Source: Procambarus clarkii
Taxonomy: Eukaryota; Arthropoda; Malacostraca; Decapoda; Cambaridae
Reading direction: 5' to 3'
Length of the DNA: 64,000 nt
Assembly: GCF_040958095.1 (NCBI RefSeq)
Contig: NC_091230.1
Coordinates: forward strand, 5,400,822-5,464,821
Positions 1 to 10,570 of the stretch are shown piece after piece (the first letter of the stretch is position 1; each line of letters begins with the position of its first letter). The notes beneath the pieces are model-generated. The model was not told the origin of the DNA, did not search any database, and was given only the letters and a program-made list of their open reading frames with translations. The translations under genes and the position numbers were made by a program.

Positions 1-1303
1 TGGAATAACAGGACACTTGAGAGCAGAAAAAGATACCAGAGTGCCAGGAATGAATATGTTAGGATGAAAAGAGATGCAGAAAGACAATATGAAAATGACA
101 TCGCAAGCAAGGCAAAGACTCAGCCCAAATTGCTGCACAGCCACATCATGAGAAAAACAACAGTAATGGAACAGGTTATGAAATTAAGGATAGGGGCAGA
201 AGGATTCACTACAAACGACAAGGAAGTGTGTGAGGAATTTAATAAAAAAATTGCAGGAGGACTTCACCTTAGAGCAAGGAGAAATTCCAGAGATAAGAGA
301 GGAAATAGTTAACCAGGAACCACTGGAAGAGTTTGAGATTACCAGCGGGGAAGTAAGGAAGTATTTACTAGAGTTTGATGTGACAAAGGCTATAGGCCCA
401 GATGGAATCTACCCTTGGAAACTAATGGAAGGAACAGAACTTTGCCTGCCACTCTACATAGTGTATAACAAATCACTGGCAACAGGGGAACTGCCAGAAT
501 TTTTTTGAAAAGCAGCTAACGTAGTCCCAATATATAAGAAAGAGGATAGACAGGACGCACTGAACTACAGGCCAGTGTTCCTAACCTGCATACCATGCAA
601 GCTGATGGAAAAGATTCTGCGAAGAAAGCTAGTGGAACATCTGGAGCGAAAGAACTTTGTAACACAGCAACATGGGTTCAGGGATGGCAAGTCCTGCCTC
701 ACAGGGTTACTTGAATTCTACGACCAGGCAGCAAAAATCAGGCAAGAAAGAGAGGGGTGGGCAGACTGCATATTTTTGGATTGCCAGAAAGCCTTTGATA
801 CAGTACCACACAAGAGGCTAGTGGAAAAGCTGGAGATGCAGGCTGGAGTGAAAGGGAACGTACTACATTGGATAAAGGAGTACCTAACCAACAGGAGACA
901 ACGAGTCAATGTGAGAGTGAGGTCTCAGATTGGCGAGACGTTACAAGTGGAGTTCCGCTGGGTTCAGTCCTTGGACCTATACTGTTTCTGATATATGTAA
1001 ATGATCTCCCAGAGGGTATAGACTCGTTTCTCTCAATGTTTGCTGTTGATGCTAAAATTATGAGGAGGATTGAAGCAGAGGATGATAGTAGGAGGCTACA
1101 AGATTACCTAGACAGACTGAGATTACCTTTAACAGTCCAACAAATGGCTGTTAAAGTTAAACCTGAGTAAATGCAAAGTAATGAAACTAGGCGGTGGAAA
1201 CAGGAGGCCAGACACAGGATACAGAATATGAGATGAAGTACTTAATGAAACGGACAGAGAGATAGATCTAGAAGTTGATATCACACCAAACCTGTCTCTA
1301 GAA
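1..1303 (+). mobile_element. LINE family A, ORF2 fragment (decayed, runs off left edge)
   Basis: This is a CR1/L2-like non-LTR retrotransposon ORF2, entered in the linker between endonuclease and reverse transcriptase. Reading across frames gives ERQYENDIASKAKTQPKLLH near 75-140, then NVVPIYK near 520, FRDGKSCLTGLLEFYDQ near 680, CQKAFDTVPHKRL near 785, GVPLGSVLGPILFLIYVNDL near 950-1005 and FAVDAKIMRRI near 1040. The last should be the catalytic FADD motif, so the first D is lost. At least two frameshifts (near 240-310 and 930-960) and a TGA replacing the Trp of the PESW motif near 506 break it. Family A relatives lie at 29911-33160 and 42976-46217 on the other strand. It stops at about 1303, at an inversion junction. 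Confidence 0.88.
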
Positions 1304-1493
1304 GCCCTCCTGTTTCCACCGCCTAGTTTCATTACTTTGCATTTACTCAGGTTGAACTTTAACAGCCATTTGTTGGACCATTCACTCAGTCTGTCTAGGT
1401 AATCTTGTAGCCTCCTACTATCATCCTCTGCTTCAATCCTCCTCATAATTTTTGCATCATCAGCAAACATTGAGAGAAACGAGTCTATACCCT
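1304..1493 (-). mobile_element. Inverted partial copy of the same LINE-A segment
   Basis: This stretch is the reverse complement of about 1013-1210 with small differences, so the two form a fold-back with roughly 190-bp arms and a ~95-bp spacer. The minus strand reads FADDAKIMRRIEAEDDSRRL and then SEWSNKWLLKFNLSKCKVMK. It therefore keeps the catalytic FADD and a stretch (SEWSNKW) that the plus-strand arm has lost. The minus arm is the better preserved of the two. This is either an inverted duplication or a twin-priming type of LINE insertion. Confidence 0.85.
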
Positions 1494-2870
1494 CTTCACC
1501 TGCTCTTCTCCAGTGATTCAGACCTTGAGAAGATATTCACTACCACCGCCACGACGGCCCTGCACGACGCCGGCATCATCCTCACGCCACAACGACGATA
1601 CCTGGCGGATAGGACTGTGTTCGCCAGGAATATCAGCACATGGATCACCGACTGCGACGACATGTTCGCCATGTTCAACGATCAAAACCTGACGCTGATA
1701 GTGGTACCGGTAAAGACCTTCTCCACCGCCGAAGTCCACCGCAGACCAACAATGAAGGTTACATTCACCACAGCCATCACAGCGACCTACGCCACGGACT
1801 ATGGACTTAAGTGCGCAGGAATCACCATTCTACCCACCCAAGTGACTATGGAACGCTTCACGAAAATCCAGCAGTGCGTCAAGTGCTACCAGTACTCTCA
1901 CTATACCAGGAAGTGCACCTAGCGAGTGCAGTGATGCAGCCCCTGCACCCAAGACCACCACTACACAGACTGCACATCCTCCCACCAACGCTGCCTGCTC
2001 TGCAATGTCCCACACTGAGATCTCACCTTACTGCCTCCTCTGGCAGGAGGAAATTCAAAGGATATCTACTGCTTCTTCCACCACCATACCTCGACCAGCA
2101 AACCCACTCCTGTCAGAATCCCCTCTCATACATGGAAACACACATGTGACTCCCACACCACTACCTGGCCGCTGAGAATGCCGCACCCAGCCGACTGCAC
2201 CACCTCTGACCACACCACCACCAGCCCAGCTTGTTGCCTCCACCAAGATCACCCTTTTACCCATCCTCCTTCACCTCGCCGACAAAATAGCGGGTAACGA
2301 CATTACTCGCTACATCCACGTCATCAACAGGCTGCTCGTCGCAAATAGACTTCCATCAGCTGCTGTACCTGATGACCTTCCAGCTTCCACAACTGTTACC
2401 AGACCCTCCGCCCCGGACTCAAGTCTCACTGCCTTCACTTCCACTCAGCAGACTACCACCAGGACGACAACGAGGTCAATCTCAACACAGACTCCAGACC
2501 CACCCAAGACCCGGGTGGCACAAACAGAGGTATTCCCCTCTCCAGCACACAACACTCCTACCATCATCATCATCTGAGCAGACATGCTGTTTACACATAC
2601 TAACAGCACCACCAGCGCTCCTAAAATAGCCTCTACAACTAATCCACAACATCTGAGCCTACCTCAGGCTGCGAGACGAAAGACGAAAACACCAACTACA
2701 GATGTTACGAACTCCTCTAACAAGGAAATCTTAATAGGAGCTCTATTGCCACACCACAAATATGACACCTACTTGGTACAGGGCCTCCTCATGGAGGCTA
2801 CCTCACCCAACTCCGACAGCATAGCTCAGTCAAAGTCTGAGCCAAACACAAAACGGAAGACCTAGAGGTC
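1494..2870 (+). pseudogene. Retrotransposon ORF1/gag-like protein with zinc knuckles (decayed)
   Basis: An open frame runs into this region from 1452 to 1922. Its first residues belong to the LINE-A inverted arm, so the real start is missing. After a TAG at 1920-1922 and a TGA shortly after, the same frame continues to about 2015. Just before the stop it carries CVKCYQYSHYTRKC, a CX2CX4HX4C zinc knuckle. Past the stop it shows CSPCTQDHHYTDC and CLLC, a second, looser cysteine/histidine cluster. The residues before the knuckle (around ITILPTQVTMERFTKIQQ) resemble the linker before the knuckles in Jockey/R1-type LINE ORF1 proteins. From about 2020 to 2870 the DNA codes, in shifting frames, for Pro/Thr/Ser-rich sequence, perhaps the decayed tail of the same protein. 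No matching ORF2 follows. From 2871 to 3103 nothing is recognised. Confidence 0.55.
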
Positions 2871-3103
2871 TACACTAACCCAACCAGCTCCATAACTGGT
2901 ACAACCAGCCCTCCGAGGCAGAAATCCACCATGAAAACTGCCATACCCTTGAGCTGCGGTAAGAGTCATATCTCTACGTGTTGCATGTTCCCTGAGATGC
3001 AGGGATACTTTTGATATATGTGATGACAGGTAGCAAGAATGCTTGATTAGGAATTAAAGTTATCATTTTAGTTTTGGCCTTACAAGGGGGCCAAATGGTT
3101 AGG

Positions 3104-4813
3104 TGTCCTTTAGGTTTACATTATAGCGTCGAATAGACCAGACTCCCGCAAAGATGCGTGGTCGATTGGCTAGGTTACTTGGTGATTGGCTAGACCAGGT
3201 CACGTGCCGAAATTGAGCAATTGGGGTCCCATCTCCGGGCCGTGACGTTACCAGGCCAGCGGTGCCAGGAGCTAGCAAGCGTCCAAGAGCTCCGAATTTC
3301 ACAGACCGTTGTTGAGCGAAGATGTGGACCAAGTGACCTCTCCAGATAGGAGGTCCAGGAGCCTCCCCCAGTAGATTCAAGAAGCCTAAAGCATACTACA
3401 GATATTATAGAAGACTAGTGTACTCCCGGGGAGCACGAGGAAGCCGAGTTTCGATAATGAGGGCGCCAAGAACTCGTGACTGATGGTCTTTGGCAGAAGA
3501 GGGGCGGCGACGCAGTGTGGCTCTTATGATGGTGACGTAAGAGCTGCTGTGAACGGGTAATGTCCACTGGAGGTTGAAGGGAGACATGGCGACCGAATCT
3601 ACAAGAAATTGTCTAGATGAAGGCACGAGTGAGGGAAGATGACGAGTGCAGGGACTGCTGTCAGGAACAGTAGATGGAAATTGCCAAACTGGGGAAGAGA
3701 GCACGGCAAGGACGCGTTCTACAAGACACCTGACGACCTGTGGTTCCAGATTTGAGCGCTGAGGAATGTCCAGGGAATAGAGGACCACATCGACCATCAG
3801 AGACCCAGCATTTTGTAGCAGACAGTTTACAGGTTATCTTGAGATGATTTCGGGGCTTTAGTGTCCCTGCGGCCTGGTCCTAGACCAGGCCTCCACCCCC
3901 AGGAAGCAGCCCGTGACAGCTGACTAACACCCAGGTACCTATTTTACTGCTAGGTAACAGGGATATAGGGTGAAATAAACTCTTCCCATTGTTTCTTGCC
4001 AGCGCCCGGGATCGAACCCGGGACCAAAGGATCACAAGTCCAGTGTGCTGTCCGCTCGGCCGACCGGCTCCCCAGATAGATCAATATTTCCCCTCCCATA
4101 TTCCTTTTTGAACTAGGTGAGTTAGGCCATCATTTATGTTATCGTGACTATTATTATCTTTGAGGTAGGCTAGGCTATAGGCCAGGATATATACCATTAT
4201 CACCTGTGTGGACGCAGGAGCCGGTGAGGCGGCAAGAGACAGAGCCGAGCCAAAGTGTGAACGCCAGACCTTTAAATCGCCCAGCTGACTGAGTAGACAA
4301 ATGCGGCGAGAGGAGTGCTGACGACCCCTGCCAGGTTCTATAGTTTATTTACTTTGATGTTCGTTGTAGTTTTCTTTTGCAAATGCGTTATCTTTTACCA
4401 CTGTGTTTGTATGTGTCCTCCATCTCTTGAGCATTCCATGTAATTGATTCAGTATTTGCACCACACTACTGTTGGAAAGTTATCCTTGGCTGGTAATACT
4501 CTATAAGATTACTGTGAAGCATTGCTGGGATGCAGATGCTGATTACCCAGCTGGCGACCGAATCAGGTGAAATTCTCAGGAGAGTGCCGGGTTCACAGGT
4601 ATTATTTGTGTTATGGCAGACTATCTCGGTGAGGTGCTGCAGGTTCAAGGTCCTGCAGGGTGAGCCGAGCTTTCTCCACTCCCCACGGGTACAAGGCCGG
4701 GCCGCAGGTATCAACTCAAGTTGTGGTAAGACTTGTTGGCTCCCAGGACGGTCAGTGGCACCAGAGCATTGGAATGCGAAGACCTTCGGTGATAGTTATA
4801 GTATCTCATAACA
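3104..4813 (+). repeat. 5' LTR of the Ty3/Gypsy element (with a nested SINE)
   Basis: It aligns end to end with 10571-11828. Shared blocks include 'ttcacagaccg' against 'ttcacaaaccg', 'gcctaaagcatacta', 'ggccaggatatataccatta' and 'gatagttatagtatctca'. It is longer than the 3' LTR because of a 240-bp SINE at 3834-4073, sequence near 3125-3190 that the 3' copy lacks, and other small indels (for example near 4605). The two LTRs differ at many positions, so insertion was not recent. Confidence 0.85.
3834..4073 (-). mobile_element. tRNA-derived SINE (family 1), copy A, inside 5' LTR
   Basis: Read on the minus strand, a tRNA-like head carries a Leu/Ser-style A box (GGCCGAGCGG) and a B box (GGTTCGATCCC). 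A central domain follows (containing TACCTAGCAGTAAAATAGG in other copies), and a tail ending near 'ctcaagataa'. The 3' LTR lacks it at the matching position (after 'agacagtttacagg'), which shows that it inserted after the LTR element did. Confidence 0.88.
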
Positions 4814-4884
4814 TCGCACCTCCATTGCATGACTATAATTCTCGCCACTTCAAGGCCACTGTGTAACACGAAGTGGCGGCCTCG

Positions 4885-7411
4885 CCAGGATCATCGAGTG
4901 AGTGTCAGTGCTGCCAGGATCATCGAGTGAGTGTCCGTGCTGCCAGGATCATCGAGTGAGCGTCAGTGCTGCCAGGATCATCGAGTGAGCGTCAGTGCTG
5001 CCAGGATCATCGAGCGAGCGTCAGTGCTGTCAGGGATCATCGAGTGAGCGTCAGTGCTGCCAGGATCATCGAGCGAGTGTCAGTGCTGCCAGGATTATCG
5101 AGTGAGTGTCAGTGCTGCCAGGATCATCGAGTGAGTGTCAGTGCTGTCAGGATCATCGAGTGAGTGTCAGTGCTGCCAGGATCATCGAGTGAGTGTCAGT
5201 GCTGCCAGGATCATCGAGTGAGTGTCAGTGCTGCCAGGATTATCGAGTGAGTGTCAGTGCTGCCAGGATCATCGAGTGAGTGTCAGTGCTGCCAGGATCA
5301 TCGAGTGAGTGTCAGTGCTGCCAGGATCATCGAGTGAGTGTCAGTGCTGCCAGGATCATCGAGTGAGTGTCAGTGCTGCCAGGATCATCGAGTGAGTGTC
5401 AGTGCTGCCAGGATCATCGAGTGAGTGTCAGTGCTGCCAGGATCATCGAGTGAGTGTCAGTGCTGCCAGGATCATCGAGTGAGTGTCAGTGCTGCCAGGA
5501 TCATCGAGTGAGTGTCAGTGCTGCCAGGATCATCGAGTGAGTGTCAGTGCTGCCAGGATCATCGAGTGAGTGTCAGTGCTGCCAGGATCATCGAGTGAGT
5601 GTCAGTGCTGCCAGGATCATCGAGTGAGTGTCAGTGCTGCCAGGATCATCGAGTGAGTGTCAGTGCTGCCAGGATCATCGAGTGAGTGTCAGTGCTGCCA
5701 GGATCATCGAGTGAGTGTCAGTGCTGCCAGGATCATCGAGTGAGTGTCAGTGCTGCCAGGATCATCGAGTGAGTGTCAGTGCTGCCAGGATCATCGAGTG
5801 AGTGTCAGTGCTGCCAGGATCATCGAGTGAGTGTCAGTGCTGCCAGGATCATCGAGTGAGTGTCAGTGCTGCCAGGATCATCGAGTGAGTGTCAGTGCTG
5901 CCAGGATCATCGAGTGAGTGTCAGTGCTGCCAGGATCATCGAGTGAGTGTCAGTGCTGCCAGGATCATCGAGTGAGTGTCAGTGCTGCCAGGATCATCGA
6001 GTGAGTGTCAGTGCTGCCAGGATCATCGAGTGAGTGTCAGTGCTGCCAGGATCATCGAGTGAGTGTCAGTGCTGCCAGGATCATCGAGTGAGTGTCAGTG
6101 CTGCCAGGATCATCGAGTGAGTGTCAGTGCTGCCAGGATCATCGAGTGAGTGTCAGTGCTGCCAGGATCATCGAGTGAGTGTCAGTGCTGCCAGGATCAT
6201 CGAGTGAGTGTCAGTGCTGCCAGGATCATCGAGTGAGTGTCAGTGCTGCCAGGATCATCGAGTGAGTGTCAGTGCTGCCAGGATCATCGAGTGAGTGTCA
6301 GTGCTGCCAGGATCATCGAGTGAGTGTCAGTGCTGCCAGGATCATCGAGTGAGTGTCAGTGCTGCCAGGATCATCGAGTGAGTGTCAGTGCTGCCAGGAT
6401 CATCGAGTGAGTGTCAGTGCTGCCAGGATCATCGAGTGAGTGTCAGTGCTGCCAGGATCATCGAGTGAGTGTCAGTGCTGCCAGGATCATCGAGTGAGTG
6501 TCAGTGCTGCCAGGATCATCGAGTGAGTGTCAGTGCTGCCAGGATCATCGAGTGAGTGTCAGTGCTGCCAGGATCATCGAGTGAGTGTCAGTGCTGCCAG
6601 GATCATCGAGTGAGTGTCAGTGCTGCCAGGATCATCGAGTGAGTGTCAGTGCTGCCAGGATCATCGAGTGAGTGTCAGTGCTGCCAGGATCATCGAGTGA
6701 GTGTCAGTGCTGCCAGGATCATCGAGTGAGTGTCAGTGCTGCCAGGATCATCGAGTGAGTGTCCGTGCTGCCAGGATCATCGAGTGAGTGTCCGTGCTGC
6801 CAGGATCATCGAGTGAGTGTCCGTGCTGCCAGGATCATCGAGTGTGTGTCAGTGCTGCCAGGATCATCGAGCGAGTGTCCGTGCTGCCAGGATCATCGAG
6901 TGAGTGTCAGTGCTGCCAGGATCATCGAGTGAGTGTCAGTGCTGCCAGGATCATCGAGTGAGTGTCAGTGCTGCCAGGATCATCGAGTGAGTGTCAGTGC
7001 TGCCAGGATCATCGAGTGAGTGTCAGTGCTGCCAGGATCATCGAGTGAGTGTCAGTGCTGCCAGGATCATCGAGTGAGTGTCAGTGCTGCCAGGATCATC
7101 GAGTGAGTGTCAGTGCTGCCAGGATCATCGAGTGTGTGTCAGTGCTGCCAGGATCATCGAGTGAGTGTCAGTGCTGCCAGGATCATCGAGTGAGTGTCAG
7201 TGCTGCCAGGATCATCGAGTGAGCGTCAGTGCTGCCAGGATCATCGAGTGAGTGTCAGTGCTGCCAGGATCATCGAGTGAGTGTCAGTGCTGCCAGGATC
7301 ATCGAGTGAGCGTCAGTGCTGCCAGGATCATCAAGCATGTGACAGTGTTGCCAAGAATTATCGAGCACAGTGACAGTATTGCCCTGGGATTACGAGTGCC
7401 GTGACAGTGTG
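4885..7411. repeat. 29-bp minisatellite, about 84 copies, in the LTR-element leader
   Basis: The unit begins 'ccaggatcatcgagtgagtg' and ends 'tcagtgctg'. Copies from about 5100 to 6750 are almost identical. The edges carry variants ('gagcgagcgtc', 'gtccgtgctg', 'gtgtgtgtcag'). From 7331 to 7411 three units of 29-31 bp are strongly diverged and look like the ancestral form before homogenisation. Because 29 is not a multiple of 3 and each unit has a TGA, no long ORF can cross it. It sits exactly between the 5' LTR and gag. Confidence 0.97.
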
Positions 7412-7491
7412 ATACAACTGGTATTAAGTATTGACTTATTTCTGTGCTGATAAAATAGTGTGTGTTCAGTTAATTGCTTAGTGACATAGAG

Positions 7492-8912
7492 ATGGAGGAT
7501 GGTTAGGTGACTAAGTTTGTGTCTAGGGATGAGAGTGTGTTGGAGGAGTGCGCCAAGGCCCAGCTACAACTAGTGGCGAACCATTTGGTATCCGATTGAG
7601 GATGTCCAAGGTATCAGAGTGACGGATAGAGGTTATGGAGCACCTCAAGGCATGAGAGGAGGCCATTGGGGAAGAACCGTTCCAAGCACCTGCCAGTGTG
7701 GGGAGGACCCAGAGTGAAGGAGAAAGCAGTGGGGGGGCTCTAGCGGCGTTCGGAAGAGTCTGAAGCTGGAGATGATGAGGATGCTACTGGAAGCACAACT
7801 GAGATGGGAAGAACAGGAGGCCCAGCTGCGGTGGGAAGAACATGAGGCTCAGTGGAAGTGGGAAGAATGTGAACGGGGGGCACAGCTGCAGCGGGAAGAA
7901 TGCGAATGGAAGGACTTGCTAAAGCAGGAGGAACCAGACGTCCAGCTCCAAATGCGACGGGAAGTGATAGCGGCCAACAAGAAGGTCGAGTTGAGGCGTG
8001 TCGAGCACGGGATGACCTCACTACCTGTACAGCAGGACGACCAAAGAATGAAGGTGCATGACTTGCCGGCCATTGTACCTCAGGAGTCCGAGGGGTTCTT
8101 CAAACACTTTAAGGGGGAATGCGACACTGAAAGTATGGCTAGAAGAAGATTGGGCGGCACTAATCCAGACTTGGCTGACCGGTGAGGTCCGGGAGGCCTA
8201 CAACATTTTTTACCTCGAAGAATGGGCGAAATATGGGGCAATAAAGATTGCTGTACTACATTCTTTCTGGCTGACTCTTGAGGTGTAATGGAAACACTTC
8301 AGAAAATGTACATGAGTGCTGGGAAGGACGTACACCGAGACTGCCAAAGATAGAATGGAAATTCTTAAAGTGAGTGAAGGCTGAGGAAGCAGAAACGGCG
8401 GAAGAAATCAGACAGCTCTTGGTAATGGAGAAGATCATGTCTGTACTCCACCCAGAGCTGAGGATCAGAGTGAAAGAAGAGGGTATTAAAGATTTGAAGA
8501 CCGCGGCAGACATGCTGGAGGAAGCCCTATGCCCTCCCAGGGAAGGACCGCACAGACCACCAGCGCACCCAAGGTTTGTTGGTAATTTTAGGAGTTTGGG
8601 AGGAGTGAAGACAGGAGGGGATCCTATCAAAGCTTAACTCCCAAGCAGAGTGAACCAGGGACTCAAGAGCTCAAAAGATTTGGTGAGAAGATCCCCAGGA
8701 AGGGAATGTCGGATCTAACTCTGTAACTCTGGAGCAGGAAGTGCTGCCAGTGAGACAGCGACAAAGGGTTCATGGAGGGCCCAGGGGACGATGTCTTCCA
8801 GGAGAGTAGCCAGAGTGACAAGTGGAGGGGCGCCCAGGAGAAGCAACAGATGTTTCAATTGTGGAGAACGAGGACTGCACGAGAGTGCGGTCGCCCCAAA
8901 CAAAGTGGTAAC
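7492..8912 (+). pseudogene. gag remnant of the LTR element
   Basis: A likely start ATG at 7492 is followed at once by an in-frame TAG and later a TGA, with the recognisable stretch RDESVLEECAKAQLQLVAN. From 7772 the frame encodes repeated, charged heptad-like blocks (LRWEEQEAQLRWEEHEAQW), a probable coiled coil. Near 8140-8280 the sequence WLEEDWAALIQTWLTGEVRE resembles the capsid/SCAN-like part of many animal Gypsy gags. Further capsid-type sequence (LHPELRIRVKEEGIKDL) follows at 8450-8510 in another frame. Near 8850-8895 a zinc knuckle is split by a frameshift: CFNCGERG in one frame, then ARECGRPK in the next. At least four frame breaks make it non-functional. Confidence 0.75.
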
Positions 8913-9570
8913 TTGGTTTTGGTCAGGGTGGTAGGCCAAGAAGCCAACAACATTTCGAGGAACACTCGAATAAAAGGGGAGAAGAGAATCCACCCTTTTA
9001 TTTGTGAGGGTTCTGTGAGAGTAGGTGAAGCAGACCCAGTCCCAGTGAGGATGTTGAGGGATACTGGGGCACATTTTATTCTAGTTAGTAAGACCGGATT
9101 CCCTGAGGGTTATGAGGGTTCCAGTGTAGAAGTAGCCATGGTGGGTACGGTGAATTAACGGTACCAGTTAGAATGCCTCTCCACAAAGTGACGCTGGACT
9201 CAACTATGGTTGCCAAACCCTAGTTGTTGGGGTCTGTGCCTCGCTTCCTAAGATGGAGGCCCAAGTAATTTTAGGGAGTGACTCCTGTGGGGAATTTGTT
9301 CTCCCAAACCTCATCAAAGATGAGGAGTGTTTCGAGCTCTATAGGAGAAGAGGCAGTGCAACGGACACCGAGGATGACACGATGGGAATCGCGAGGATGG
9401 CGTTCCCGATGTGTGCGGTGATGTCAGAACGAAGCGTCGAGGACAGTGCGAGCAGGTCTGGTCAGGCTGGAAATGATATGCTAGTGACCTGGGTCTCAAT
9501 TGTCTGTTCGAGGAGAAGACCGGAGGATAAGTGTCGGGTGGAGAAAGTACGGATAGAGGTATCCAGGTAA
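8913..9570 (+). pseudogene. Retropepsin-like protease remnant
   Basis: The frame running from 8772 to 9158 contains RMLRDTGAHFILV, with the Asp-Thr-Gly-Ala active-site motif at 9060-9071. After a stop at 9156-9158 the coding signal continues in other frames. VILGSDSCGEFVLP at 9265-9306 resembles the conserved C-terminal ILG segment of Gypsy proteases. Residues up to 9570 are weakly recognisable linker. The RT domain that should follow is missing. Confidence 0.7.
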
Positions 9571-9733
9571 CTTTCACCAGTCCTCTCAGAGTGGATCGTG
9601 CCCGTCTGAGCGAGCTGCAGCAGGAGTTTCCCAAGTTGGTGCGGGAGGCCAAAGGAGGTTTTGCCGGACACGAGTCACTATGCACTTCTAGTTGGAGAAA
9701 AGTGTGTTGATGAGACAGTGGAGACCGGTGTGA

Positions 9734-10556
9734 ATGGAAGCGGATGATGAAGCGTTGGGAGTGAGGCGAGAAGTGGTAGTGCCATTGCGATGTAGGGCTG
9801 TGGTACTCAAACTTGCGCACTCTGTGGACCCCATAAGTCATTTATGGTGGACCAAGACGCTGAACCGGATCAGGGAGCACTTCTGTTGGTCAGGACTGGA
9901 CGCTGATGTGAGACGACATTGCAAGACATGTTTCCTGTGTTAGGGTTGGGTAAAACGTCCCTCTCGGCCATACTGATGACCCCTCTGGTACCTGTTCCTA
10001 CTTTCAGTCTGGCGTTCGAGGGTCTGCTTATCGACGGTCTAGGACCCTTACCCCAGACGAAGAAGGGGAACAAATATATATTGACCATCATGTATGCTTC
10101 CACACAGTTTCCAGAAGCGATCCCAGTGCGTAAGTTAACATCGAGAAGCATTTGGGAAATTTTCAGCGATTCTTTTCTTGAGTAGGAGTGCCCAATTCAG
10201 TCAGACTGTTGAAGTGTGTTCCAGTCGAAAGGGTTTCGGCAGACTATCGCGAGCTGGGGAATAACCCAACTACGATTTTCGCCCTATAGACCTCAATCAC
10301 AGGAGGCGATTGAGAGGTTCCACTTGACCTTGAAGTCCGTGTTGAGGGTAAACTGCGTTGAACAGGGGGCAGAATGGGACGAAGCTGTGTTTCCAGCTTT
10401 GTTTGTGATATGAGACGCCGTGGAAGAATCTCTGGGATTCTCGCCATTTCAACTAGTGCGTGGCCAAGGAGTGCGAAGTCCCTTATTGATGTTGAAGGAG
10501 CAGCTGACGTCGGAAAAGACCTTAGTGACAGTGGAGGAGTACGAAAGGCTTTTGTA
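9734..10556 (+). pseudogene. Integrase remnant with zinc finger and D,D-35-E core
   Basis: The HHCC zinc-binding domain is readable at about 9800-9943 (LAHSVDPISH, then CKTCFLC). The catalytic core follows in one frame from 9919: LLIDGLGPLP carries the first Asp (codon 10033-10035), IQSD the second (10204-10206) and EAIERFH the Glu (10312-10314). Exactly 35 residues separate the second Asp from the Glu, the classic integrase spacing. TAG at 10183 and TGA at 10210 interrupt the core. After a stop near 10411 a C-terminal piece is readable to about 10556 in a second frame. All three catalytic residues survive although the gene is dead. Confidence 0.85.
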
Positions 10557-10570
10557 AACCTAAAGGCATA

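Noticed and set aside
4885..7411. CRISPR-like array (29-bp repeats)
   Set aside because: Repeat length matches some CRISPR repeats, but units are joined directly with no spacers, and the context is a eukaryotic retrotransposon.
7740..8021. Minus-strand Pro/Ala-rich ORF opposite gag
   Set aside because: Shadow of the charged gag repeats. The plus strand carries the recognisable capsid sequence.
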